This document shows positions 25,701 through 35,700 of a stretch of 64,000 bases of DNA, piece after piece. The position numbers and the translations under genes were made by a program. Under the pieces are notes generated by a model, which was given only the letters and a program-made list of their open reading frames with translations, did no database searches and was not told the origin of the DNA. The DNA is from Micrasema longulum (lineage: Eukaryota > Arthropoda > Insecta > Trichoptera > Brachycentridae): contig JAGVSM010000944.1 in the NCBI GenBank assembly GCA_022494885.1, forward strand, positions 1 to 64,000, written 5' to 3'. The number at the start of each line of letters is the position of its first letter. The first letter of the stretch is position 1.

Positions 25701-28700
25701 TGGAGTTTTTTCTCGCAACTGGCGGGAATCGAACCCGCGATCCCAGTTTCGCAGTCGGCTGTCTAACCAACTGTGCCACGGCGTCCGTCTAATTTAAGTA
25801 TCACACGTCTTTTATTTCTTTAATAAAATAGAATATTGATGAGTTTTTTTATATCCAGTTCCAGAATTAAAATAATACTATTTTGTATAATAATATTATA
25901 TATTATTAATTGTACATGCAGACCAACATAGTTCATAAGCGCAAGACAGATTCTGTACCTAAACAAATTTACTCCGAGAAACATTTATACTGGAATATTT
26001 ATTAAATAGAATCACCTGACTAGTTTCCCGCCTGCTCTCCGAGTGGATAATTTCCTCGGTAGAATCCTGCTCGGAGAATATACTCCGGACATTCAGTATA
26101 TTGCTGGCTGCCGGAGTCGGGTTGGCGGAATATCCGCTGTATCCTAATTTCATATTTGCATTTGCATTTGCCGATTTCTTATTTTTCTTGGCATTATTTC
26201 TACTTTTCTTACTAACTTTGGTGTTTGCTTTCGAGCTTTTCGTCTTCTTCAAGCTGGACAGAGGTAGATCGTCGGTAGAACTCGATTCCATAGACAATGT
26301 GGATGAACCGAAATCTAAATTAGTTTTGTCCAATGTCGGTCGGTTGAGATTTGAAATATCTGACAGATCGAGCGAGGAGTTGAGTTCTCGGTCATTGAAG
26401 AGACCGATGTTTTCCATCTGCGATTCGGATAAATTGTCCAACAACTCGAAGTTGCTCATGTTATAATTGCCCTGAGAGTATTCATTCAGAATATCGCAGG
26501 ATTCAGTCTTATGATCGTTGGCGGAATGTTTCATTTGCGCGTTGTTTTTACCAGAATCTGCATACTCTCGAGAGTTGCTATCCACGAGTAATTCGGAGGG
26601 GTCTATGTCTTCGAAGGGTGTAGCGGATTCGCTGCGAAAAAATATTTTTTCTTCTGTCGGTGTTTCAATCGCGCTGACTAAAAACGGGTTCGGTAGGATG
26701 TCCTCTCTTTTGCTGAGGCTTTCGTCAAAGGACGGAAGATCGCTGCTTTCTTCGTCGCCGCCGAGGAATGTTTGCAAATCGAAATTACGATCGACTCCGG
26801 AGGGATGGAATGTGTCTTTGTTGACTAGATCTCGCTTCACATTGTTTTTGGTGACAAAGTCTTTGGAGGAATTACCGGAGAAGTTGAGATTGATGGTGTC
26901 GATATTTTTCAGTAGCTGTAAGGAATCTTTAGAGCGAGTTAATTCATCCGAAGGCTGGGCAGGATACTGTTTGTTCGGAAACTTGTTTGTCTGGGTGCTA
27001 ATTTTGCTCCGAGAAGTACTGGGGTGTAAACACGGTTCCTTAGAACGACTGAAAAGCGGAAACAAAAAATATTTACATTCACAACATTATTAATTAAGAG
27101 AGATAATATTGAGGAAGTTTAGTGGGTGTTAACATAAGTTGTGTCTGTTTTTTCTCCAAATGAAGAGAACAAGAGGATACAACAAAAAAAAATTACAACA
27201 AATTGGTCGAAAATTCATAATATCTTCACCGCACACTGCGCAAATATAGCAAGCAGCTTTATTCCCTCGATTGAATGCGAACAGAAGGTGTCGAAAATGC
27301 TTACTTTCATCTACTTGACGTTCCATTTTGAAGGCTTGTAATCAAATAAAATAACATAAAAGCAAACACAATATCTTGTAGAGGAGAAAATTCTCTTTCG
27401 AACGACGTATAACCTTCACCATTTTGTTTTACTTTTAGTGCTAATTTTTAAATTTGGAAAAAAAACTGACACTTGTGTAAACACATAAGATTGTCATCGC
27501 TTTAAAGTAGAACCCCATACCTTTTAAAACACACTAAATGTCGAAAAACATGGCTACCCGGAAACTTATCACAATGCTACAATTGATGTTGTGTTGTTGC
27601 ATCATTTACACTTGCCAAACTGACTACAGTACTTTGCTCGATGTATTATTATTGTATTTTTTTGTTGCAAACATTTATAAATTATTTTTATGTTGCTAGA
27701 ATTCCACTCGTCCATGCGCTTTATAGCTGCGAGACTTTCGGTGATGTTAGCCTTCATATTATGTCTAAATTAATTTCCTTTAATCTAGATTCTATTTTTA
27801 AACGATTATTTGTAAATCGAAAACACTTCTTGCTCATTTTTTGTACAATGTAAATGGGGACTAGTCTAAAACGTCCGTGCGCTACGTAGCTGCAAGACGT
27901 GTTGTAATCTAGCTCCCATATAATTATTAAAATTTTACGTAGTTGGAAATGGATAACTAGAATCCCAACCGCCTATGTGCTCTGTAGCTGCCGCCCTTGA
28001 GGTGATTTACACAAAAATGGCGCTGTATAAATTATCCTAAATAAATAAATACAAGTACATCTAATTGATTATTAAACACAAGAACTGCCATAGCACCGGT
28101 CACTTCCTTCGGGAAGGCTGTTCCAGTAGTCCACAATTCGATTGGTCAAGAAATGCTTCCCGGGGATGGATATGAAAAAGACCATTCTTCTTCGTTGCAA
28201 AACTTACATTTTGATTTCGGAGGATTGTGCACTCAATTCCAATTTCTTAACGAGATCACAAAGGGGAACCGTGGAAGATATTTTGTCGTCCGATGTTTCA
28301 GCGTGAAAATGATCGGGGTCCCCAGTCTGAGTTCCCATCTCCTTCTAAAATAGCAAAAAATCTTAATTAGACATGGCGAGTATATTTGGTGACAGAAGCG
28401 ACTGGCGCCCTTCCTTGGGCCTCCATAAGCGCTGAAGGTAGCAGCGGATGGAGGCGGATCTTCGGCGGTGCTTCTGCCGATGTGACCGCGACTGCTCTGC
28501 CAAGAAGAAAGAATGGCGAGTAGGTAGTCGAAATCAGATCTGCAATCGATATTAATATTGGCAACTCATCATCATCATCATTCGCCTTCCGCACCTAACG
28601 GTGCATTGGTACACCAATCGCACCGTATCTTGATCATTTTTGTTACATGAAGGTAAGATGATCAGTCTTGCGCCTCAGGTACCAGTCCAAGGAGTATGAA

Positions 28701-31700
28701 ATATTATTGTGTGAAAACACCCTTTTAAATAAATACTTTATATCAACCATGTCGGGAATCAAACCCGAGACCTCTCGAGAGGTAGGCAAATGCGCTGACC
28801 ATTACACCACGAAGCCACACAGGCAACTACTGAGGTATAGCAAATAAACATGATTTTCCTTAGCCCTTTGTTCCCTGAACATAGATTTCGAAGAGTTTTT
28901 GAACTTTTTCTTCTTAAATTATGTTATTTATAATTTGAAAACAATTAAATATTTTTCTTGTTCGTTTTAAAAATTCTTTGTGGTATTTGGGCTGTCAATA
29001 AGCATTAAAAAAAAGTGACTTCTTTACCAACTGTTCTAACTAATCGTCCATCTTACTATCATGTAACAAACAATAATAATAAATTTGTATTAACCATAAT
29101 ATACAATGTGATAAATACAAAAACAAAACAAAGGTATACATGCTTAAATGGCGGATTTATTGCCACTAGCAATTTCTTACAGCCTGACCAAAAACAAATT
29201 AAAAATACAATAATAATAAAAATTATTTTAAAAGATGAAAAAAATAAAATTAAATAAAAAAACAAATACAGTCGAACTTAGTTATAACAATCACGGAAAT
29301 AGTGAGATCTCGGATGTAACGAGGAAACATTCATCAGCATTTCAATTTATAATTTTTGCCATATATTTATTTACTTTTATAACGAGCTACTTGTCGGACA
29401 TACCGAACAAAAATATTGTCAACAGATGAGGAGAAACTTTTCAATCACCAAGTTTAAAAACAAAATTTAAAAAAATAGAACCCGAGTAGTAAAATCTAAA
29501 CGAGAGGCTAACTTAGGACCGATGCCGCTGAGAATTAGGATCTGATGACGTTCACGACACTATGTAAGTGTCTACGTACCTGATTGATGTTTTCGCCAAC
29601 AACATTGAAAAAATATCACACACATGGTTGAAATTGCGTGTAAAAAATCTAAGCTCTGCGAACCCAGTAAATACCGACTCGGCACCACATTACAATTTAC
29701 AACTTCTTTTGTAGTTTATGAATGACATCCATATTTCGGAGGTTTTTACAATGCTTTTTAGTTTTTTTTTAATGTTCTATGGTCAATGCGTAATAAACAG
29801 AACGAGTAGGTGATGTCAGGTCAGTTCAAAACTAACTCTTGAATTATAAACATGTCTACTAACAAGAGGAAGTGTCCCTCAATTAGTGAAAAAGTGGCAA
29901 TTATTTGTGAAATAGCATGTTGAGCGAAAAATCTTGAGGTGTGTAAAAATCTTCTTATCCACAGTGTAAATACTGTGGAAAAATAACAATGTTTATTTAT
30001 CTGCATTTTAAATTTCAAAAGTAGTATGTTTGTAAGCATTAATTAATAATAATTTTCCAAAATAGTTTTATTTTTTCAATTATCTGTACTTTTTTTTTAA
30101 TTTAAAATTTTTACATAAGCATTCTTTTGAACAATTATTTAATTTCCGCCAAACTGAAAAAGCAGTTTTTTTGCAGGGTTTCTCTCTTTAAATATTTTGG
30201 TAACACAATATAATAATGTTTAGATAAATATATAAAAAATCTTAAATATATCAATAAAATAAAAGTAAAATTAAATTAAATACAAGTAAATCAAGTCTTT
30301 TTTAATGCCGAAATATAAAAAAATAATAAACAAACACTTTTTTTAACACTGTTTTAAATTGTTTGGTTCCCCCCTTTTTTTTACTCACTAAACTAAGAAT
30401 TTAAGAAAAAGATTTTTAAAACCAATTTTACTTTATTTTTATTTGTATCACAATTCTTTATTTCATTTGGGAGTTTATTTACTGTATGAACTATACGTAT
30501 ATTTATTTGTTTACTTAGTTTGTATTCTATTTTTTATACAGAATAATGTTCCCTCACTGGTGTCCCGTGCCGAGGGAAACATTTTACTAAATGTGAAACA
30601 TGCCTTAAATTAGTTATTTAACAAATTAAAAATAATAAAAATACGTAATTGATCTAAACAACCTAATTATCGTTAACATAATAAACAATATAAACTAAAA
30701 TAATCATAATAAACATAACCAATTTATACAGACAAAAAGAACAAATTTTATAAACAGTACACACATTTTACCTATTTGGCTTGATCCACTCATCGATCCG
30801 TGCGCAACCCACCTCCAGTGTCCATTTCTTAATAGCAATTTTATATTGAGAGTACTTACTAATTGTCCTTATGGATAATGGAAGTAGATTGTACACTTTA
30901 ACCGAGTAGTAGGCCAATTCAAGGTTGTTTTAATTTTTTTTTGCGGCACCAGGGTGGAGTATCTAGTAACTCTTGTATTTGTAAAGGAAGGTAGAGAATA
31001 ATGTTTATGTGCGTACAGTAACAGAGCTTTTACATAAAGTTGTTTATACTTAATAAGGAAAACATTCGCTCACATCACCCGATATTTGTTCCTCAAAATT
31101 TATAAAAAATAGAGTTGTTGGAGAAAGTCCAGAGAAGAGCAACTAAAATGGTAGTTTCTCTAAGAAATATATCATACGAGGACCGCTTAAGGGAGCTCGG
31201 GTTAAGTTCACCGGAAGAGCAGAGGCAGCGTGGTGACTTAACTGAGCAATATAATGTACCCAAGTTGAAATCAATGTTCACTATGAATGAAAACTGCCAT
31301 CTCAGAGGTCATTCATTGAAATTAAACACTGCCTCCTTCTTATCCAACCCTGGGAAGAACTTCCCGACAAACCGAGTTGTGGAGAAATGGTACGGCCTTC
31401 CCGAGAAAGTGATTGGTGCTACTTCAGGTAACGTGTTCAAAAACCGCTTAGATGCACACATCAATTTATAATGTATAAACCATGTACATTTGATATAAAC
31501 GCATCAGCCTAATAGCTGCTAGCGTATTATTATTAAAAATAATAATAATGCAGTGTCCTATGCACCGCTAGATGTAGATATGGATCAGAGAAGGGGGCGA
31601 TGCAAAACTATAATCATGTAAATAAATTGTGAATTTGGATTTCGTTTACCTTGGGAAAAGCTTCAACTTTCACTTGCTTCGATTCGATGAGTTTTCTCTC

Positions 31701-31835
31701 CAAAGTCACAATTTTGCTTTTCATCTTCCGCGTTTTACTTTTCAATAGTTTTATCTTTTCTTTTTGTTCTTCGATAACATTTTGAGCAACTATCAACATC
31801 TCCATAGCGTTGTCTAAAGAAGACATTTTCATCAT
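13797..31835 (-). CDS. Coiled-coil / five-finger C2H2 zinc-finger protein, eight exons
   Basis: Exons, in minus-strand order: 31835-31650, 28344-28208, 27048-26016, 22180-21595, 20149-19998, 16944-16835, 15169-15053 and 13869-13797. All GT-AG joins keep frame; the total is 2394 bases, or 797 residues. The first ATG of MMKMSSLDNA was chosen. Residues about 8-55 form a Lys/Glu/Leu-rich coiled coil. Exon 3 encodes about 344 Ser/Asn/Asp-rich, probably disordered residues with acidic leucine patches (LLDNLSESQ, LDLSDISNL) and a basic KKSRNNAKKNKK stretch. Five C2H2 fingers follow, most split by introns at the finger (for example CEKC...HLSTH, CTLC...HMKNVH, CTYPDC...HIRSH). The tail ends NNNVPSV. 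Probably a nuclear DNA-binding regulator; I recognise no named orthologue. The introns are loaded with mobile elements. The gene is divergent from the ZAD gene at 32776. Confidence 0.85.
14045..14469. repeat. tRNA-like SINE head interrupted by a long-TIR DNA element
   Basis: Positions 14045-14094 look like a SINE A-box region ('cgtagtgtagcggttagcgc'). At 14095 a TIR element begins: the arm from 14095 to about 14190 is the reverse complement, with mismatches, of about 14370-14469; both ends start 'aggggtggtattctgaa'. The element is about 375 bp and non-coding. No clear target duplication was seen. Intron 7 of the coiled-coil/C2H2 gene. Confidence 0.75.
14578..14840 (+). repeat. Repeat tail (family M) followed by a 5'-truncated SINE body
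   Basis: Positions 14578-14636 carry 'gcgcccttgaggt' and 'aatggcgctatataa', the 3' block also found at 18300-18365 (inverted), 27992-28047 and 52706-52760. It is followed by a family A-like SINE body with 'ttggcatgaaatattg', 'gatcaccttaac' and 'gtatgataaaa'. Confidence 0.6.
14846..14941. repeat. Short MITE copy ('aacagagaggg' family)
   Basis: Starts 'attgtaagagagatggag' and ends 'catctctgttgtaat', with the shared 'aaatgcctagactt' core; a compact inverted-repeat copy of the family at 9805-10178. Confidence 0.65.
15885..16384 (-). mobile_element. Internally deleted mariner-like element
   Basis: Terminal inverted repeats of about 28 bp ('tattcagaaagtaagttctg' on the left, its near complement on the right) are flanked by TA dinucleotides at 15883-15884 and 16385-16386. 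The 500-bp interior contains degraded minus-strand sequence resembling the C-terminal part of a mariner transposase. No intact frame. Lies in intron 6 of the coiled-coil/C2H2 gene. Confidence 0.8.
17000..17690. other. Intron 5, left part of the coiled-coil/C2H2 gene
   Basis: AT-rich. The phrase 'atgagaaaa(a)aagtgtc' occurs twice, near 17288 and 17579, hinting at an old duplicated repeat. No gene is visible. Confidence 0.35.
17700..18147 (-). repeat. SINE family A copy split by another SINE
   Basis: The 3' body lies at 17700-17824 and the tRNA-like head at 18045-18147 ('cgggaatcgaacccgagacc'). Together they form one family A SINE on the minus strand, interrupted by the family B SINE at 17826-18044. 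Confidence 0.85.
17826..18044 (+). repeat. tRNA-derived SINE family B, complete, nested in family A
   Basis: tRNA-like head 'ggcgccgtggcgcagttggt' with B-box 'gggttcgattcccgcc', body with 'tcaattggtctgggtgttgt', 3' block 'cctgctgacaagcctctaaa', and a 13-base A tail. The anticodon arm is not tRNA-like enough for a functional gene. Truncated or inverted relatives are at 5511-5648 and 25605-25790. Confidence 0.85.
18300..18745 (-). repeat. Minisatellite-like interspersed repeat (family M)
   Basis: Four copies of a unit of about 28 bp with the core 'cttgcagctacagagcgcat' at 18373-18401, 18457-18485, 18608-18634 and 18716-18742. They are separated by unequal spacers and preceded by the inverted 3' block (18300-18365) containing 'agcgcc...gggcgct'. 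An inverted relative lies at 27709-28047. Intron 5 of the coiled-coil/C2H2 gene. Confidence 0.8.
18760..19180. other. Intronic AT-rich DNA
   Basis: Nothing recognisable between the family M repeat and the retrotransposon fragment at 19187. Confidence 0.4.
19187..19456 (+). mobile_element. Non-LTR RT extreme C-terminal fragment
   Basis: The frame reads RLPFCKKTNTQNSLVDRAVQ followed by IPLEIRQQKNIISFK, the typical last 50 residues of jockey/CR1-type reverse transcriptases. It ends in a stop followed by an A-rich 3' flank (AAATAAAAAATAAA near 19617). Only the tail of the element is present. Confidence 0.6.
20953..21225 (+). repeat. One-armed MITE copy plus associated repeat
   Basis: Begins 'ggtgcaacggagagggtaaa' and continues with the 'aagtctaggcatttacaggg' core and an interior similar to that of 9805-10178 ('taacattcaccattctgcct'). 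The right arm is missing. A block at 21163-21225 ('gggtgagattaatctgactg') resembles 6863-6920. Confidence 0.65.
21378..21556 (+). repeat. tRNA-derived SINE (family C)
   Basis: Head 'ggcctccgtggtgtagtggt' with B-box 'gggttcgattcccggtgag', short body and A-rich tail. It ends about 38 bases from the donor splice site of exon 4 of the minus-strand zinc-finger gene (21594). A related head is at 40486. Confidence 0.8.
22181..23700. other. Intron 3 (right of exon 4) of the coiled-coil/C2H2 gene
   Basis: AT-rich. A possible splice-like segment at about 22292-22353 gives stops in every frame, so it is not coding. ORFs in this stretch are short and without motifs. Confidence 0.45.
23710..24240 (-). 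mobile_element. RTE-like non-LTR retrotransposon, short copy
   Basis: The minus-strand frame reads MSQEAKLAVHNGVPVPTLMY, then RWFGHVERMDSERTAKNIYD and GRPRKTWHDQIQQ, the C-terminal end of an RTE-like reverse transcriptase. The 3' end has a fixed UTR ('cctacccttacgaggaaacg') and a GTT-repeat tail. The 5' end falls at the same place as in the copy at 35030-35566. A possible 7-bp duplication (ATAATGT) flanks it. Confidence 0.8.
24241..24815. other. Intronic DNA without recognised features
   Basis: AT-rich intron 3 sequence; no gene or repeat boundary that I can support. Confidence 0.35.
24819..25121. mobile_element. pogo/Tigger-like MITE
   Basis: The termini are inverted repeats: the right end reads in complement 'cagtagagtctcgattatcc', the left 'cagctcagtagtctcggtta', both continuing into 'tccgacct'. 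TA lies at both flanks (24817-24818 and 25122-25123). This TIR style is typical of pogo/Tigger elements. About 303 bp, with no transposase frame. Confidence 0.75.
25248..25300 (+). repeat. tRNA-like SINE head
   Basis: Short tRNA-like segment with B-box 'ggggttcgaacctc'. It lacks a foldable full tRNA and is best read as a SINE remnant. Confidence 0.4.
25605..25790 (-). repeat. SINE family B copy, minus strand
   Basis: The head on the minus strand has 'gccgtggcacagttggttag' and B-box 'gggttcgattcccgcc'; the body contains 'caattggtccgggtgttgta' and continues into family B 3' sequence. Confidence 0.8.
27129..27326 (-). pseudogene. mariner-type transposase N-terminal fragment
   Basis: Minus-strand frame MERQVDESKHFRHLLFAFNR followed by a CAVCGED-like block resembles the N-terminal helix-turn-helix of mariner/SETMAR-type transposases. 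The match is then lost in low-complexity sequence. No TIRs seen. Located in intron 2 of the coiled-coil/C2H2 gene. Confidence 0.55.
27709..28047 (+). repeat. Family M minisatellite-like repeat, inverted relative to 18300
   Basis: Three core units (27709-27735, 27873-27899, 27970-27991) reading 'atgcgctttatagctgcgag' and similar, ended by the 3' block 'cgcccttgaggtgatttaca...tggcgctgtataa' and A-rich sequence (27992-28047). Confidence 0.75.
28566..28820 (-). repeat. SINE family A copy, minus strand
   Basis: tRNA-like head with 'cgggtttgattcccgacatg' on the minus strand, family A body, and a GAT-repeat tail ('atgatgatgatgagttgc' complement at 28561-28580). Confidence 0.85.
28821..31085. other. 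Intron 1 of the coiled-coil/C2H2 gene, gene-free
   Basis: Very AT-rich. The start of a transposon-like TIR ('cagtcgaacttagttataac') is visible at 29270-29289, followed by similar 'ttttataacgagc' sequence at 29375, but no complete element. ORFs here are low-complexity. Confidence 0.4.
31090..31471 (+). mobile_element. CR1-like non-LTR RT C-terminal fragment
   Basis: Frame reads LEKVQRRATKMVVSLRNISY, then EDRLRELGL and RVVEKWYGLPEKVIGA, and ends NRLDAHINL before a stop. This is the standard C-terminus of CR1/jockey-group reverse transcriptases; an internal segment (after the RGDLTEQYN block) is shortened. Antisense to the gene whose intron 1 it occupies. Confidence 0.75.
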
Positions 31836-32775
31836 TTCTTCGGATCATTTATTGAAAACGCGACAGATCAAAAATAGTTTCGTTTGGATTTTGCACAGAA
31901 TGCCTATGAAATTGATAATAAAAACGAATTTAATAAAAATACAATATGCTCTAGCGCGTTAATTTTTAATTTGTAGATAAAGTCACAATTAAGTTTATAG
32001 TTTGGTATTATTTTAAAACCAGTTATCTACAGTAACGTCAACTTTACGTTTGTAATAACGATAATAAGCTCTATTAAACCAGAAATGGTTTTTAAAAATA
32101 AAAATGAAATATTCTCCTATTCGCCGACAATTTTTGACACTTGAAAGAAAAATTCTGACATTAGAAATTGGAAAAGTGAAATGTTTTTTTAGTTACCATC
32201 ACAAAAAAAATATTTTTTTAAATATTGGAGTTCTTACTCGGTTGACGGTGTATAAATAATCATAAATAAACCATCACGCTGTTTCCGTAGGGGTAGGCGG
32301 AGAGGATCGTACGCCACATCACTCCGTCTTTGCATACAGACCTCGCTTCCTCTACATTCATACATTTTCTCATGCACGCACGCTGATTTTTCCCCTAGTA
32401 TAAATAATCACTAATAATATCGATTATGTTGTGATTGGCGTTAAAATGTTCATGATAGGTCACCTTCAAAATCATCACATACATATTAAGTTCACAAGTG
32501 TAAAGTTGTGAAAAATATTTGGTAAAATGATAAAAACGTTTGTGAAAAATAATAAAATCCATAAAAGAGCTATTCGATTATAAGAACTATTCGTCACAGC
32601 ACTAAAATTCGCAGATAAATCTGAAATCGATGTTTTCTATGTTCGGTTACTTTTGTCTATAGACTATTAATTCTTTATCTGCGCTTTTATCAAAATCCGT
32701 AGGCGAAACAATTGAAAATTGAAAACAAACGACAATCAGTTTTGGACGAGCAGTGTTGCGAAATAAAATGCTGTT
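31836..32775. promoter_or_regulatory. Divergent intergenic region between two zinc-finger genes
   Basis: The 940 bp separate the first codons of the coiled-coil/C2H2 gene (minus) and the ZAD-C2H2 gene (plus), so both 5' ends and probably both promoters lie here. Apart from an RTE tail remnant at 32265-32375 it is AT-rich. I cannot place transcription starts. Confidence 0.45.
32265..32375 (-). repeat. RTE-like 3' tail remnant
   Basis: 'ggggtaggcggagaggatcg' and 'ctttgcatacagacctcgct' match the 3' UTR of the RTE-like copies at 23710-24240 and 35030-35566. Only the 3' end remains. Confidence 0.7.
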
Positions 32776-35700
32776 ATGTTTATTAATCGAGAAGAGATTA
32801 AAAATAACATGCTGTTAGATCAGATTTGCAGAATCTGTCTAAGACAAGGGCTATTAAAACCGCTATTCACAACAAAATGTACAGTCAAGAAATCTAAAGT
32901 CTCGTGTGTTGAGATGCTTCGGTTATGCTCTGATAAAAATGTGAGTTTACCTTTTAAAGTTATGATATCCGCATTGTAGTGTAGATGCAGTATGTTTGCT
33001 ATCGCGCCGGGGTTTCGTGTTAGATTCGATGGGGTTGAAGCGAAATATTTCGTTTTTATCGTGGCTGCTATTCTCTGCTCTGACCACGCGGAGTTGATAA
33101 AAATTGATGCTCTCGTCCATTCGGATAAAATTTTGAGAATCGTGTATTCTAAGCATAGAATTAAGAATAGTCCTGAAACCGCTCACGCGCATCAAACAGA
33201 AGGCGACTAAACTACTCTTGAAGGAATAGTTTTACGTTTTGACCCATTAGTTTCTTTGTAGATGTCGCTCAGTACGCAACTCCCGATTTGAACTCAACTA
33301 TGCCGTGTTGTATCGTTTAATAGTGTAGAAATACTGCTGGGATCCAAAAGAAACAGGATGGGATCACATTTCATGTGTAAGTAGAAAATGCACGTGTAAG
33401 TAGCAAATGCATTACTTAAAAATTGAATTATTTTTCCATCTGCAGATTGTCAAAGAAAACAAAATGGACATTTTGTTAGAAATGACATCATATATTATTT
33501 AACGTGACTTAAAAATATCCGCTGGAAAATAAAATTTGTTACATTTCTTAAGTTCAAAGTTAATTAGTTAAATTACTCTTATGAAATGACCCTTTCCTTA
33601 CCTACTCTGTTGTGACAATCAATTTTTCCGCGTGTACAATAAAATTTATAATTATTTTACATTTGTGTTTTGATTATATTTTTCGCGATCTGGCAACATT
33701 ACGCGACGACTTCACCCATTAGAGCGGCGGAAGTTGAGCAAAGTGGGGTTTTTTTGGGACACAGTCCGATGTATTGAAATATGATTCTACGCTCCTGGAA
33801 TATTCTTAATTCTAAGGAATAATTTTTGAATTTCTTGTATTTGTCTGTTTTAACACAGTTGAATTCTTAATATCGAAATAATTTGATTGAGTATTTCAAC
33901 TTAAGCTGTTGGTTTCAAAATCAATCATGTATAAGCTACTCAGAACACTGCCAGCTCGTGGATTACTGTGGCTATGCATCGTTTTGGAATAATTTGATTC
34001 CGATACATTCAAAATTCTTCTTTAACATAACCACCTCACACTTAAGTTTAGCAGTCCCAAATTATTTAAAAAAAACTGTCCAACATCATTCTTCTCCTTT
34101 GTTTTTTTATGGCCTTTCCACCTCTCAACTCGGGTGTTCTGCCCAGTGTCGGGTTTTTGTTTATTTACATATTTACACATGTGTTAGTAATATATACAAG
34201 TTACTAAGTTAATATTTAATATTTTGATAACTTTATATACAGGACGTTCTTTAAACCCCGTCACATCCGAAACCACAATGATCAGTATGGGCAAGAAGAC
34301 ATATTAGCATATTTAAAAAATATTTAGAACGCAGAAAATTAAAAAAAACAAATGGTCGCTTACTTCTGCAGGGGAGAAGCGAAGGGGGCGTGGCCACGTG
34401 GTTGACGGTGTATCAGACTCCCCCCTCGCCATTCCTCGCTTCTCCCTTGCAGAAGTAAGCAACCATTTATTTTTTTAAATATTTTATTTTTGTAAATTTT
34501 ATTCATTCTAAAAATGTATTTTAATGTGCCAATATGTCTTCTTGCTCATACTGATCATTGTGGTTTCGGATGTGCCAGAGTTTAAAAAACACCCTGTGTA
34601 ATAATATAACATATTTACATCTTAACACCATTTATAACTACTGGGTGGGGACAGGAAATTTAGAATATGAATAGGAAATGGGATGTTAATATCAGAGAGG
34701 TCGGATAGAAAATCAGGATAGCAATCATTTATGGGCCATCCAAAAAAACATGGTTTAAATCTTCCTCATAAAGCTGACATTCGCAAATGGCAGAGTCCCG
34801 TACATGGATTCTGAACAGGTGAGAACCATTGCGCATTCTGTTTATGGAAGATGTCTCAAACTTGTTCAGAATCACTTTGGAAAACCGAGACTTTTCTGTT
34901 ACATTTGGCTTCAGTCGGAAAAGAGTCCAATATCATTGATATATAGAGCCCCCTGTATCAAAAATAGCGTTTCTTGTTATGTTAACCTTTATGTTAATTT
35001 TTAAGTGTTAATGGCACCAAATATTATCATTGTTTGTCGCAAGAGGCAAAATTAGCAGTTCACAATGGAGTCCTGGTCCCGACCCTGATGTATGGGAGCG
35101 ACGTATGGACTTGGAAAAACAGGGATGAAAGTAGGCTGTATGCTGTCAAAATGCGATCTGTCAGGCTAATGTGTGGTAAAACTATGTACGATAGATGCAC
35201 AAATGTTGAGATCCATACATTATGTAAGACTGAGATAAGCATTATCGACAAAATCAAGAAAGGAGCTCTGCGCTGGTTTGGACATGTAGAGCGAATGGAC
35301 AGCGAAAGGACGGCTAAGAATATTTACAATGCGAATGTTGATGGATGCAGAAATAGAGGAAGACCGACAAAGACATGGCATGACCAAATCCAACATATAT
35401 TTGAAGATGGACATGTTAAAAGTCAGAATAATCAGCGCGCGTGCATGATAAGATGTATGAATGTAGAGGAAGCGAGATCTGTATGCAAAAAGATAAAGTG
35501 ATGTGGCGTTCTATCCTCTCTGCCTACCCTTACGGAGAAACGGCATGATGGTTTGTTGTTGTTGTTGTTAATGGCACCAAATATTATCAAATAAAAAATA
35601 TTTTTTGTAAATATTTAAATTAAAAAGTGCTGTTACAGATTTTTGAAATTTTCTCAAAAATATGCATCGAATCGTTTGGCCATCTTTGATACTGGGGGCC

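Noticed and set aside
26101..27093. Long plus-strand ORFs
   Set aside because: Antisense shadows of the large exon 3 of the minus-strand zinc-finger gene.
33883..34212. 109-codon plus-strand ORF in ZAD-gene intron 1
   Set aside because: No motif and no phase-compatible splice sites needed; the exon 1-2 join restores a complete ZAD without it.
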